Program-made: the position numbers and the translations under genes
NCBI GenBank assembly: GCA_030834045.1
Contig: JAURFZ010000003.1
Span: forward strand, 1 to 29,331
Length of the DNA stretch: 29,331 nt
Direction: 5' to 3'
Source of the DNA: Burkholderiales bacterium
Lineage (GTDB): Bacteria; Pseudomonadota; Gammaproteobacteria; Burkholderiales; Burkholderiaceae_A
Shown here: positions 7,792 to 16,025 of the stretch, in pieces
Numbering within the stretch: position 1 is the stretch's first letter
How the letters are laid out: each line of letters starts with the position of its first letter
The notes under the pieces: model-generated
The model's database searches: none
Told to the model about the DNA's origin: nothing
What the model saw: only the letters and a program-made list of their open reading frames with translations

Positions 7792-8555
7792 GCCTTCAGG
7801 CTGCGCCCAGCGAAGACTCTGTTCTCGATGTTCAAAACCTTAAGAAGGGCTATCAGGGCCGCTCCGTCGTTCGCGACGTCTCGCTGACGGTGAAGACCGG
7901 CGAAGTCGTTGGCCTACTTGGCCCAAATGGCGCAGGCAAGACCACCTGTTTTTACATGATCGTGGGTCTTGTGCCCGCCGATGGAGGAAGTATCGAGCTC
8001 GACGGCATGGACCTCACCCGACGGCCGATCCATCAGAGGGCGCAGCATGGACTTTCCTATCTGCCGCAGGAGGCCTCTATTTTTCGAAGGCTTACAGTCG
8101 CAGACAACATCCGAGCCATTCTGGAATTACAGAAGACAACGAGCGGCCAGCCCCTGGGCCAGACCGAGATCGACCGGCGTCTTCGTGAGCTTTTGAAAGA
8201 GCTCCAAATTACGGGCATCGAACACAGCCTTGGGCAGTCGCTCTCGGGAGGGGAGCGCCGACGGGTGGAGATTGCTCGAGCCTTGGCAACTGACCCCAAA
8301 TTTATTTTGCTCGATGAGCCCTTTGCCGGGGTTGACCCCATTGCGGTCATTGAGATCCAACGAATTATTCGCTTTCTAAAAAGCAAAGGCATCGGGGTTT
8401 TAATTACTGACCATAATGTCCGAGAGACCCTCGGAATCTGCGATCATGCGACTATCCTAAATAACGGAGAAGTGCTTGCAAGCGGAACGCCAGCCGACAT
8501 CGTTGACAATACGGAGGTTCGCCAGGTCTACCTTGGCGAGCATTTCAGAATGTAA
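7788..8555 (+). CDS. lptB: LptB, ATPase of the LPS export system
   Basis: The 255-residue ABC ATPase has Walker A GPNGAGKTT at residues 45-53, the Q-loop region YLPQEASIFRRLTVADNI characteristic of LptB, signature LSGGERRRVEIARAL, Walker B FILLDEPFAGVDP and switch histidine in ITDHNVRETL. LptB powers LPS extraction with LptF and LptG, whose genes are not in this window. It overlaps lptA by 4 bp and is followed by rpoN after 15 bp, the classical lptB-rpoN junction of proteobacteria. Confidence 0.96.
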   Translation: MSLQAAPSEDSVLDVQNLKKGYQGRSVVRDVSLTVKTGEVVGLLGPNGAGKTTCFYMIVGLVPADGGSIELDGMDLTRRPIHQRAQHGLSYLPQEASIFRRLTVADNIRAILELQKTTSGQPLGQTEIDRRLRELLKELQITGIEHSLGQSLSGGERRRVEIARALATDPKFILLDEPFAGVDPIAVIEIQRIIRFLKSKGIGVLITDHNVRETLGICDHATILNNGEVLASGTPADIVDNTEVRQVYLGEHFRM

Positions 8556-8570
8556 GGATTGCCTGTCGGT

Positions 8571-10028
8571 ATGAAGATTACCCTTACCACCAAGACAAGT
8601 CAGCAGCTCTCGCTCACGCCGCAGCTGCAGCAGGCCATTCGGCTGCTTACCCTCTCAAACCTTGAATTACGACAAGAACTCGACGACTTTGTGCGTGATA
8701 ACCCGTTGCTCGAGCTTGAAGACGTGGCAGATGCCCCCGTCTCCGAGGCCGAACCTGAGGGCCCAACAGAGGCGGCCGACAACCGGGAGGAAGAGCTCGA
8801 CAGCCTTGCCGACTGGAAGACCAAACAGGCCGGTGATGGCGATGACGACGGCCGCGAAGACCAGGACCAGTCCACCATTAGCCTAAACAGCCACCTGCGC
8901 GAGCAGGCGGCAGGCCTGCAGCTTGAACCCAAAGACCGGCTCTGGCTTGAGATTCTTATCGAGGCTCTTGACGAAGATGGCTACCTACGGGACGACCTTC
9001 AAGAGATTGCTGCGAGCTTTGACCACGTTTTTATTGAGCATTTTGACGAGCCTTTGCTTGAAGAAGAGTATCTGGTTGGGCTTCGGCTTTTGCAGTCGCT
9101 CGAGCCCGCCGGGGTGGGCGCGCGTAACCTTCAGGAATGTCTGTTGCTGCAGCTTGAAGTCTTCCGTCAGGCATGCACGGCCTTTGATGCATCGCAATCC
9201 AACAGCACCAGCGAGGAGCGTCTAACGGCCAGCCACTATGCCCTTGCCCGGCGACTTATCGAGGACCATATCGAGACCCTTGGCAATGCCAACCCCGTGA
9301 GCCTTGCCAAAACACTGGGCGAAGACAAGAACGATCTTGTTGAAGCCTTGCGACTTGTTCGCAGCCTTAACCCCCGGCCGGCCGGGCTTTTTCGTGACCA
9401 GCATGCCGGCTACCTTATTCCAGACGTGGTGGTCTACAAAACCCGAAATGGTCTCTGGCGAGCCCGGCTCGCAAGTGGGGCTCTACCTAAACTCTCCATT
9501 AATAACGACTACGCGCAGCTTATTAAAACCACGGGCGGGGAACCGTCGAACCTTTCTCAAAAACTGCAAGAGGCTCGCTGGATGCTCAAGAATATTCAAC
9601 AGCGTTCCGAGACCATCCTGCGGGTCTCTCAGGCCATTGTCGAGGCTCAACAGGCCTTCTTCGAGGATGGTCCCAAAGCCATGCGACCCCTGGTCTTGCG
9701 TGATATTGCCGAGGAATGCGAACTGCATGAGTCCACGGTCTCCCGGGTCACCAGTCAGAAATTTATGTTGACGCCCCTTGGATGTTTTGAACTGAAGTAT
9801 TTCTTTGGAAGCCATGTATCCACCGACGACGGAGGAACGGCATCAGCAACCTCCCTTCGCGCCCAGATTGCCGACTGGATTAAAGGCGAAACCCCTGGAA
9901 AGCCGCTTTCAGACCAGGCCATTGCCGACCGTTTTGCAGAGTCTGGGGTTGTGGTTGCCAGGCGCACCGTAGCGAAGTACCGTGAAGCATTACGAATTCC
10001 AAGTGCTGCCCAACGTAGGCATCGCTAA
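8571..10028 (+). CDS. rpoN: RNA polymerase sigma-54 factor
   Basis: The 485-residue protein has all sigma-54 regions. Glutamine-rich region I (QLSLTPQLQQAIRLLTLS) lies at the N-terminus. An acidic region II follows (about residues 45-105, rich in Glu/Asp). Next come the core-binding domain, the helix-turn-helix segment around RDIAEECELHESTVSRVTSQ, and the RpoN box ARRTVAKYRE at residues 463-472. The ATG at 8571 is chosen over the TTG at 8559 because AAGGA at 8554-8558 suits the later start. It directs transcription at -24/-12 promoters with enhancer-binding activators. It is followed by hpf and ptsN, the usual rpoN-linked genes. Confidence 0.96.
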   Translation: MKITLTTKTSQQLSLTPQLQQAIRLLTLSNLELRQELDDFVRDNPLLELEDVADAPVSEAEPEGPTEAADNREEELDSLADWKTKQAGDGDDDGREDQDQSTISLNSHLREQAAGLQLEPKDRLWLEILIEALDEDGYLRDDLQEIAASFDHVFIEHFDEPLLEEEYLVGLRLLQSLEPAGVGARNLQECLLLQLEVFRQACTAFDASQSNSTSEERLTASHYALARRLIEDHIETLGNANPVSLAKTLGEDKNDLVEALRLVRSLNPRPAGLFRDQHAGYLIPDVVVYKTRNGLWRARLASGALPKLSINNDYAQLIKTTGGEPSNLSQKLQEARWMLKNIQQRSETILRVSQAIVEAQQAFFEDGPKAMRPLVLRDIAEECELHESTVSRVTSQKFMLTPLGCFELKYFFGSHVSTDDGGTASATSLRAQIADWIKGETPGKPLSDQAIADRFAESGVVVARRTVAKYREALRIPSAAQRRHR

Positions 10029-10075
10029 GTAGAGGGTCTCAAAGCTCAGTCAATCAATAACAAGGGAGGCGCCGT

Positions 10076-10405
10076 ATGAACATCAACATCGTGGGTCATC
10101 ATCTCGAAGTCACCAAGGCCATTGAAGGATACGTTGAGCAAAAGCTCAGTCGGGTCTGGCGACATTTTTCAAACGGCCAAGAGGCACACGTCGTTCTTTC
10201 TGTTGAGAAGCGCGAGCAAAAAGCCGAAATCACAGTGCATTTCCAGGGTAAAGACCTGCATGCCGAATCCAGGCACGACGACATGTACGCCGCCATCGAC
10301 CTGCTTGCTGACAAACTCGACCGCCAAGTGCTTCGCTACAAGGAACAACATCAGTCAGGAGGCCATCCCTCAAGGGTCGCGGCCAAGGGGCTTGATCAGG
10401 TCTAA
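10076..10405 (+). CDS. hpf: Short ribosome hibernation-promoting factor
   Basis: This 109-residue short-form HPF/YfiA protein starts with MNINIVGHHLEVTKAIEGYV. It has the conserved VEKREQKAEITVHFQGKDLHAES strands and the DDMYAAIDLLADKLDRQVLRYK helix. These proteins bind the 30S decoding centre and promote 100S ribosome dimers in stationary phase. A strong GGGAGG ribosome-binding site lies 6 bases upstream. It follows rpoN by 47 bp, the conserved rpoN-hpf-ptsN order. The C-terminal tail is short, so it is the short, dimer-forming type and not the long HPF type. Confidence 0.95.
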   Translation: MNINIVGHHLEVTKAIEGYVEQKLSRVWRHFSNGQEAHVVLSVEKREQKAEITVHFQGKDLHAESRHDDMYAAIDLLADKLDRQVLRYKEQHQSGGHPSRVAAKGLDQV

Positions 10406-10567
10406 CCCACCGAAAGGTAAGCCAAGGCATGCATCAGCCAACCGGCCTGGCCCTCGGGCAAGACCCGGGGCCTTGGGCCCGCCAATTCCCTAATATTGCG
10501 CCGCAGCATATCGGGGGGAGACTCGCTATAATTCTCCAGACATGTCTGTGCAAGGAGAGTTCTTCAC
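10406..10567 (+). promoter_or_regulatory. hpf-ptsN intergenic region with a TATAAT promoter and GC hairpin
   Basis: The 162-bp gap has two visible elements. A GC-rich hairpin lies at 10449-10472 (arms GGCCC/GGGCC and CGGG/CCCG, one bulged T, loop CAAGA) with no U-run after it. A perfect TATAAT at 10527-10532 could be the -10 box of a ptsN promoter; the -35 is weak. A good AAGGAGAG ribosome-binding site starts near 10552. This suggests ptsN-hprK-rapZ can be transcribed independently of rpoN-hpf. Confidence 0.55.
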
Positions 10568-11035
10568 ATGAACCGTATCAGTCAGCTGCTACTGGCCAAC
10601 AGTGTTCTTATCGATGTCGAAGCCACAAGCAAAAAACGCGTCTTCGAGCGGGCAGGCCTGTTATTCGAAGAACGCCGAGGAATCGCAAGGGCCAAGGTCT
10701 TCGATTCCTTATTCGCTCGGGAACGGCTCGGCTCGACAGGCCTTGGCGAGGGAATAGCCATTCCTCACGGTCGCATCAAGGGCATCGAAGAGGCAGTGGC
10801 TGCGGTTATACGACTCGTCGAGCCCATTGCCTTCGACGCCCCCGATGGCAAGCCGGTCTCGCTTCTTATTTTTCTGCTCGTGCCCGAGCAGGCCACCCAG
10901 GAGCACCTCGAACTTCTCTCCGAAGTCGCCGAGATGGTCTCCGACACCGGGCTTCGTCAGGCTGTGCTCTCAAGCCAGACTTCACAAAAGCTCTACGACA
11001 CACTTGCGGCCTGGGGGCCCTCGGCGACGCAGTAA
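10568..11035 (+). CDS. ptsN: PTS IIA-like nitrogen regulatory protein (EIIA-Ntr)
   Basis: The 155-residue PTS EIIA type-2 domain protein carries the phosphorylatable histidine, His67, in LGEGIAIPHGRI. The KPVSLLIFLLVPE and HLELLSEVAEM segments are typical of PtsN. EIIA-Ntr is the last acceptor of the PEP-PtsP-NPr relay and regulates potassium transport, nitrogen and envelope functions in proteobacteria; it is not a sugar transporter. It lies between hpf and hprK, as in other betaproteobacteria. Genes for the HPr and EI partners are not in this window. Confidence 0.95.
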   Translation: MNRISQLLLANSVLIDVEATSKKRVFERAGLLFEERRGIARAKVFDSLFARERLGSTGLGEGIAIPHGRIKGIEEAVAAVIRLVEPIAFDAPDGKPVSLLIFLLVPEQATQEHLELLSEVAEMVSDTGLRQAVLSSQTSQKLYDTLAAWGPSATQ

Positions 11036-11111
11036 AAAATCTGCCTTCATTAATGCAATGGGTTCGTAACACGCCCATTGCCCATAACACCCCCCTTCAG
11101 CCTGGTCGAGC

Positions 11112-12065
11112 ATGCTAACTATCGGCCTTTTCTTCTCTGACTACCACGAGGAACTCAAGCTGAGTTGGGTCACTGGGCAGTCGGGTGGCGACCGGCATAT
11201 TTCAGGCCAGAGCTTTGAGAGTGCCGATCTGGTGGGCCACTTGAACCTGATACACCCTTACCGCATTCATGTTCTTGGGCGACCCGAGGTGGAGTATTAC
11301 AATCGGCTCGATCCCCAAAGAAGGACCTATCTTACGGCAGAGCTTCTTGCCGGATCTCCGCCTGCTTTGGTCATGGCAGACGGCCTTGTGCCCCCCTCGG
11401 CTCTTTTTGAGGCCTGCGACCGTGACCAGGTGCCCTTGCTGCGCACGCCTTTGTCGGCGGCTCAGACCATCGAGCGTATGCGCATTTTGTTGTCACGTGT
11501 GCTTGCCCCAAAGGCATCATTGCATGGCGTGTTTATGGATGTTTTGGGCCTTGGGGTGCTGCTCTCCGGTGAGTCTGGTCTTGGAAAAAGCGAGCTTGCT
11601 CTGGAGCTTATTACCCGTGGCCATGGCCTGATTGCCGACGACGTTGTCGACTTTGCGCGTATCGCCCCCGATGCCGTAGAAGGCCGCTGCCCCGCCCTCT
11701 TACAAAACATGCTGGAGGTCCGCGGCCTAGGTCTGCTTGATATTCAGGCCATTTTTGGCGAGACCAGTCTGCGACGAAAGATGCGTCTGAGGCTTATTGT
11801 CCAACTCATTCGACGCTCAGGCTTTAACGACCACGAGCGATTGCCCCTTGAGGCCCTCAAGGAGGACGTACTCGGTCTGCCAATTCGCAAGGTCATCATT
11901 CCCGTTGCTGCGGGACGTAACCTTGCGGTCCTTGTGGAGGCGGCGGTTCGCAATACCGTCTTGCAGTTGCGTGGCATTGACACCATGAAAGCCTTTGCCG
12001 AACGACAGCAGCGGGCCATGCAGTCCGAGGCGCAACAAAAAATCGCCTCGGGGGCGGGCTCCTGA
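11112..12065 (+). CDS. hprK: HPr kinase/phosphorylase
   Basis: The 317-residue HprK has an N-terminal domain (about 1-130) and a C-terminal kinase domain. The latter contains His138 in SLHGV, the P-loop GESGLGKS at residues 153-160, the Asp pair in LIADDVVDF at 176-177 and the HprK signature LEVRGLGLLDI at 201-211. It phosphorylates HPr on a serine and removes that phosphate. In proteobacteria this acts on the incomplete regulatory PTS rather than on carbon catabolite repression as in Firmicutes. Its stop shares a base with the rapZ start (TGATG). All catalytic motifs look intact. Confidence 0.95.
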   Translation: MLTIGLFFSDYHEELKLSWVTGQSGGDRHISGQSFESADLVGHLNLIHPYRIHVLGRPEVEYYNRLDPQRRTYLTAELLAGSPPALVMADGLVPPSALFEACDRDQVPLLRTPLSAAQTIERMRILLSRVLAPKASLHGVFMDVLGLGVLLSGESGLGKSELALELITRGHGLIADDVVDFARIAPDAVEGRCPALLQNMLEVRGLGLLDIQAIFGETSLRRKMRLRLIVQLIRRSGFNDHERLPLEALKEDVLGLPIRKVIIPVAAGRNLAVLVEAAVRNTVLQLRGIDTMKAFAERQQRAMQSEAQQKIASGAGS

Positions 12066-12958
12066 TGCAACTCATTCTTGTGACCGGTATGTCGGGCTCT
12101 GGTAAGTCGATTGTTCTTAACGCGCTTGAAGACTCGGGCTATTTCTGCATTGACAACCTGCCTGTGGGGTTCATTGAACCCATCGCCGAATCCTTGCAAT
12201 CCAGGTCCTTTCCGCGACTGGCCATTGCTGCAGACACGCGCATGCGCGAAGACCTGCGCGCCATTCGCCTAACGCTTGAGCGACTGCAGTCGGCAGGCAT
12301 TGAGGTGCGGCTCTTGTTTCTAAATGCAAGAACCGATGCGCTTATTCAACGCTACTCGGAGACCCGGCGGCGGCACCCCTTAAGCCTTCGTCCGGAAGCC
12401 ATTGAGGCGCTCGGGCTTGAAGGCCAGGAGGAGTCATCGTCTCTGCTGGAGTGCATTGAACATGAGCGCGAGATTCTTGTAGACATTGAGAAGCTTGGCG
12501 TGCAACTGGACACCACAGACCTTAAGCCAGCCGCGCTGCGTGCATGGGTACGGGAGTTTCTTCAGCTTAAGTCTGGGCGTATCAGCCTTATGTTTCAGTC
12601 GTTTGCCTACAAAGACGGGATTCCACTGGATGCCGACCTAGTGTTCGATGTTCGTTGTTTGTCGAACCCCCATTACATCGAAGAGCTTAAGCCCCTGACC
12701 GGTCTTGACCCCAAGGTGGCGAGCTACCTAGCCAACAAGACTCAGGCTGCGAGCCTTATTGAAGACATTGCCAGCTTTCTGCAGCGCTGGATCGCAGAGT
12801 TTGAACATGATCAGCGTAGCTACCTCACGGTGGCCTTGGGCTGCACCGGCGGGCAGCATCGCTCGGTCTACTGCGCCGAACAGCTGGCCAAGAAGTTCTA
12901 TGGCCAGTGGCCTTGCCTTGTGCGTCACCGAGGGCTAAGTCTGAAGGGACTTGGCTAG
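12065..12958 (+). CDS. rapZ: RapZ/YvcJ-family nucleotide- and RNA-binding protein
   Basis: The 297-residue protein has an N-terminal P-loop (GMSGSGKS, residues 8-15) with DSGYFCIDNLPVGF after it. The RapZ C-terminal domain contains SFAYKDGIP, FDVRCLSNPHY and the GCTGGQHRSVY motif that binds an amino-sugar phosphate in E. coli RapZ. In E. coli RapZ delivers the GlmZ sRNA to RNase E and so sets GlmS levels; that role is unproven in betaproteobacteria, where the sRNAs are not established. It overlaps hprK by one base. Its 3' end overlaps the convergent mutY gene by 24 bp. Confidence 0.93.
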   Translation: MQLILVTGMSGSGKSIVLNALEDSGYFCIDNLPVGFIEPIAESLQSRSFPRLAIAADTRMREDLRAIRLTLERLQSAGIEVRLLFLNARTDALIQRYSETRRRHPLSLRPEAIEALGLEGQEESSSLLECIEHEREILVDIEKLGVQLDTTDLKPAALRAWVREFLQLKSGRISLMFQSFAYKDGIPLDADLVFDVRCLSNPHYIEELKPLTGLDPKVASYLANKTQAASLIEDIASFLQRWIAEFEHDQRSYLTVALGCTGGQHRSVYCAEQLAKKFYGQWPCLVRHRGLSLKGLG

Positions 12959-14032
12959 CCTGAGAAGGACTTGACGCACCGGGCTCGGAATACCCTGCTC
13001 GAGCCAGTCTGTAATAGTTTTAAAGGTGGGTGGTGAACAACCGAAAGCCACAGGCACCGAATCCTGAACGGATGGGACTGAGCCTGCCTCGCCCAGGGCG
13101 TTAAGAAGCGGTTTGGGCATCCAAAGGCCTACGGCCAGCCGAAAGTGACTGAAGTCATGCTGAAAGCGCTCCCATTCCGCCCAGCCTTCTGGCATGAATG
13201 CACTGGGGTCAAGGGCTGGGAAGCTCCAAAGCCCTGCCCAGACCCCCTCCTCCGGCTGCTGCTGCAGACCAAGTCTGAACTCGCCAGTGCGAGGGTCTGG
13301 CTGGGCAATGACCAGCCAACGGGCCTGACGCACTGGCCTTGCCTTGGCAGGCTTTGGTCGAGGAAATTCAAGGCTCGCCTTTCTCTGAAAGGCCTGGCAG
13401 TAGACTGAAACAGGGCAGGGTACGCAGTCGGGCCGCCGCGGCAGGCATACAGTAGCGCCGAGGTCCATAAGCGACTGGGTGTAAAGAGGCATCGCATCTG
13501 CCTGCCTGGGAAGTCGTGCCTGCGCCTCGTCCCACAAGAAACGATCAAGCGCAGCAGAGCCCCAAGGCTGCTCGGCGCAGACCTGCCGTGCCAAAACGCG
13601 CTTCACATTGCCATCAAGAATGGCCTCACGCTGGTTAAAACAACTTGCCACAATCGCAGCGGCCGTTGACCGGCCCAGGCCAGGCAAAGCCTGCCAGGCG
13701 TCTCGGCTACTTGGCCAGTCGTTCTGCGAGTAATTCAATTCAAGCTGACGTGCAGCCGCATGCAGGTTACGAGCCCGACGGTAGTAGCCCAGCCCGCTCC
13801 AGGCCGCAAGTACATCGTCAAGAGCCGCCTCGGCCAGGGCCCTGCGGCTCGGAAAACGCCGAATGAAGGCAAGAAAGTAGTGCTGAACCGTTTGTACCTG
13901 GGTCTGCTGCAGCATCACTTCAGAGACCCAGACCCAGTAGACATTAAGCACTCCATTGGTCGTCTGCTGCCACGGCATGCCCCGACGACCATGCAGACGA
14001 CCCCATGCAAGGAGATCTTCGGCAAAGGTCAT
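12935..14032 (-). CDS. mutY: A/G-specific adenine DNA glycosylase MutY
   Basis: From the ATG at 14032 the 365-residue protein has the helix-hairpin-helix glycosylase domain with VMLQQTQVQTV and LPGLGRSTAAAIVA, the catalytic aspartate in ILDGNVKRVLAR, and the [4Fe-4S] cluster loop with four cysteines spaced C-X6-C-X2-C-X5-C (VCLPRRPDCVPCPVSVYC). A C-terminal NUDIX-like domain that recognises 8-oxoG begins near 230. It removes A mispaired with 8-oxoG. The ATG overlaps the stop of mutM, the partner enzyme of the GO repair system, so the two are coupled. A longer upstream reading exists but would run inside mutM. Confidence 0.95.
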   Translation of the reverse strand: MTFAEDLLAWGRLHGRRGMPWQQTTNGVLNVYWVWVSEVMLQQTQVQTVQHYFLAFIRRFPSRRALAEAALDDVLAAWSGLGYYRRARNLHAAARQLELNYSQNDWPSSRDAWQALPGLGRSTAAAIVASCFNQREAILDGNVKRVLARQVCAEQPWGSAALDRFLWDEAQARLPRQADAMPLYTQSLMDLGATVCLPRRPDCVPCPVSVYCQAFQRKASLEFPRPKPAKARPVRQARWLVIAQPDPRTGEFRLGLQQQPEEGVWAGLWSFPALDPSAFMPEGWAEWERFQHDFSHFRLAVGLWMPKPLLNALGEAGSVPSVQDSVPVAFGCSPPTFKTITDWLEQGIPSPVRQVLLRLAKSLQT

Positions 14033-14892
14033 CAGTGCTGGCAGCCTGGGCAGTAAAAGCTTGAGCGCTGGGCCTGAATAAGCCTGCGCACGGGGCGGCC
14101 GCAGCCAACACATGGCTTTCCCTCTTTATCGTAGACCTTGTGCGCAAGGCCATAGTCGCCGGGCTGGCCATGGGCAGAACGAAAGTCTCGAAGCGTACTT
14201 CCCCCGGCCTTGATAGCAGCGCTAAGCTGGCTCTGAACTTCATGCGTCAGTCGCGCGCAGCGCGCCCGCGAAAGCCGTCCTGCAGGCCGATTAGGATGAA
14301 TACCTGCCGCGTAGAGCGCCTCACTTGCATAAATATTGCCCACACCAACCACCACATGGCCGCGCATTAGCCATGGCTTGATGGCCTGTTGAACGCCACG
14401 GCTTGCATTAAAAAGAAGGTCCTCCGAGAAACCTTGGGCCAACGGCTCTGCGCCCAGTGGGCCTGGCGAGAGCCAGGCATCCCAAGCACCCCGCATGAGT
14501 CCAGCCACTAACTCGCCTGCTGACAGGCCTGCAGGACGCTCGAGGCGTTTGAGGTCGCCAAAACGACGCGGGTCCACGTAGTCGAGCCGATGACCGGAAA
14601 AACAAAGCCAGAGATGGGTGTGAATGGGCATGGGCTCGTTGTGGGCGCGCCAGATGAGCTGGCCAGACATGCCAAGGTGAAGGCCAAGCATGCTTCGCGA
14701 GAGGATAAGAACCAGGTGCTTTGAGCGCCGGCAGACGGCCTGAACCTTCTCGCCCTCCAGGTCCCAGCCTGTAAGCTTGCCTTGGAAAGTGCGCAGTCGC
14801 TGCCCGCTGCAGCCTGCAGAGACAATGGCTTTGCCCACAACCAGGGGCTGCAGACCCTGGCAAATCACTTCAACCTCCGGTAGTTCTGGCAT
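14032..14892 (-). CDS. mutM: Formamidopyrimidine-DNA glycosylase (Fpg/MutM)
   Basis: The 286-residue protein has the catalytic N-terminus PELPEVE (Pro2 nucleophile, Glu3), Lys58, the H2TH region with VVGVGNIYASEALYAAGIHP, and a C-terminal zinc finger with cysteines in CVGC and CPGC. It excises 8-oxoguanine and formamidopyrimidines opposite C. It ends on the first base of mutY, so the minus-strand transcript encodes both GO-repair glycosylases. Its start is only 32 bp from the divergent TPR gene start at 14925, leaving a very short shared promoter region with an A/T-rich TATATT stretch. Confidence 0.96.
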   Translation of the reverse strand: MPELPEVEVICQGLQPLVVGKAIVSAGCSGQRLRTFQGKLTGWDLEGEKVQAVCRRSKHLVLILSRSMLGLHLGMSGQLIWRAHNEPMPIHTHLWLCFSGHRLDYVDPRRFGDLKRLERPAGLSAGELVAGLMRGAWDAWLSPGPLGAEPLAQGFSEDLLFNASRGVQQAIKPWLMRGHVVVGVGNIYASEALYAAGIHPNRPAGRLSRARCARLTHEVQSQLSAAIKAGGSTLRDFRSAHGQPGDYGLAHKVYDKEGKPCVGCGRPVRRLIQAQRSSFYCPGCQH

Positions 14893-14924
14893 GCATTTGG
14901 CCTAAATTCCTATATTGTTACCGA

Positions 14925-16016
14925 ATGTTCACACCCCAATCGCACCGACCGCAGCCCGTTCGTGCCTGGACAAAGCTGACTCGTCTATGTCAGGGCGCGA
15001 CCCTTGGGGCAGGGCTTTGCCTTAGCCTTAGTCTTGCAGCTCAGACATCGCAGGGGCCCTCGGCCAGCACCGAACCATCGCCTGCAAGCATTGTGTTTCA
15101 AATTCTGGCAAGTGAGCTTGCCCTTCAACAAGGTGAGCAGGGTGTGGCCTTGGCAACCTACCTTAGCCTTGCCCAACGAACAAACGATGCCGCCGTTGCT
15201 GAGCGCGCCTGCCGACTGGCGCTCAATGGCCGAGCACCCAGACAGGCCTTAGATGCGGGGCTGATTTGGCTCAAGGCAAAGCCCGAATCTGCCGAGGCCC
15301 AAGACACAGTCGATTCCCTGCAGATGCTTCTTGGCTTTCATAACGACCTTCAGCAAAGCCTTCTCGCGCGACGGGCAAAGGCCAAAGAGGCGGGCGAGCC
15401 CGACCTTGTTGCCTTCTACGACCGGCTGGCTGCACTCTCCTCCCGGGGGCCAGACCCGGCCAAGGCTGTTGCCTTACTTGAGGCGGTGGCGCTCGAGCAT
15501 TCCGTTCGGCCCGAGCTGCTCTACACGCGGGCCATGCTCTACGAACGCGCCCAGAATTTCAGTGAAATGGAACGCCTGCTTCGTAGCCTCATTGCCAAAG
15601 AACCCAAGCATGCCCATGCCCTGAACGCCTTGGGCTACAGCTTTGCCGATCGCAACCAGCGCCTGCCCGAAGCGAAGGTACTTATTGAACAGGCCCTTCG
15701 ACTGCTGCCCAACGACCCCCATATTCTCGACAGCATGGGCTGGGTCTATTTTCGCAAGGGCATGCCCAAAGACGCTCTGCCGTTTCTCTACAGTGCCTAC
15801 GAGCGCCAGCCCGATGCCGAAATTTCGGCGCACCTTGGGGAGGTGCTCTGGCAGTTGTCTCGGGCCGACGAGGCCCTGGCTGTCTTTCGCCTGGGGCTAA
15901 GCCACGACCCCCAGAATACGGTGCTCAGAGAGACCCTGTCTCGGCTGGGTATCGCCCAAAAGGCTGTTTTATCAGACCCGCTCTCCGAGGCCCTAGACCC
16001 GTCTGACCCACCCTGA
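14925..16016 (+). CDS. Exported tetratricopeptide-repeat protein upstream of lolB
   Basis: The 363-residue protein has an N-terminal signal peptide (hydrophobic ATLGAGLCLSLSLAAQ) and then helical TPR units. The clearest are around YTRAMLYERAQNFSEMERLL, ALNALGYSFADRNQRLPEAK, HILDSMGWVYFRKGMPKDAL and ISAHLGEVLWQLSRADEALA. TPR proteins in this position next to lolB are common in Burkholderiales and are generally presumed to act in the periplasm or at the outer membrane. The molecular role is unknown. It seems shorter than the roughly 600-residue homologues I recall, but it reads as one clean frame. The lolB gene starts 10 bp later. Confidence 0.82.
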   Translation: MFTPQSHRPQPVRAWTKLTRLCQGATLGAGLCLSLSLAAQTSQGPSASTEPSPASIVFQILASELALQQGEQGVALATYLSLAQRTNDAAVAERACRLALNGRAPRQALDAGLIWLKAKPESAEAQDTVDSLQMLLGFHNDLQQSLLARRAKAKEAGEPDLVAFYDRLAALSSRGPDPAKAVALLEAVALEHSVRPELLYTRAMLYERAQNFSEMERLLRSLIAKEPKHAHALNALGYSFADRNQRLPEAKVLIEQALRLLPNDPHILDSMGWVYFRKGMPKDALPFLYSAYERQPDAEISAHLGEVLWQLSRADEALAVFRLGLSHDPQNTVLRETLSRLGIAQKAVLSDPLSEALDPSDPP

Positions 16017-16025
16017 CCGCCTACC

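Noticed and set aside
10429..11118. Plus-strand frame of 229 codons overlapping ptsN
   Set aside because: The ptsN frame has clear domain similarity and a strong ribosome-binding site; this frame is Arg/Ser/Gly-rich without motifs.
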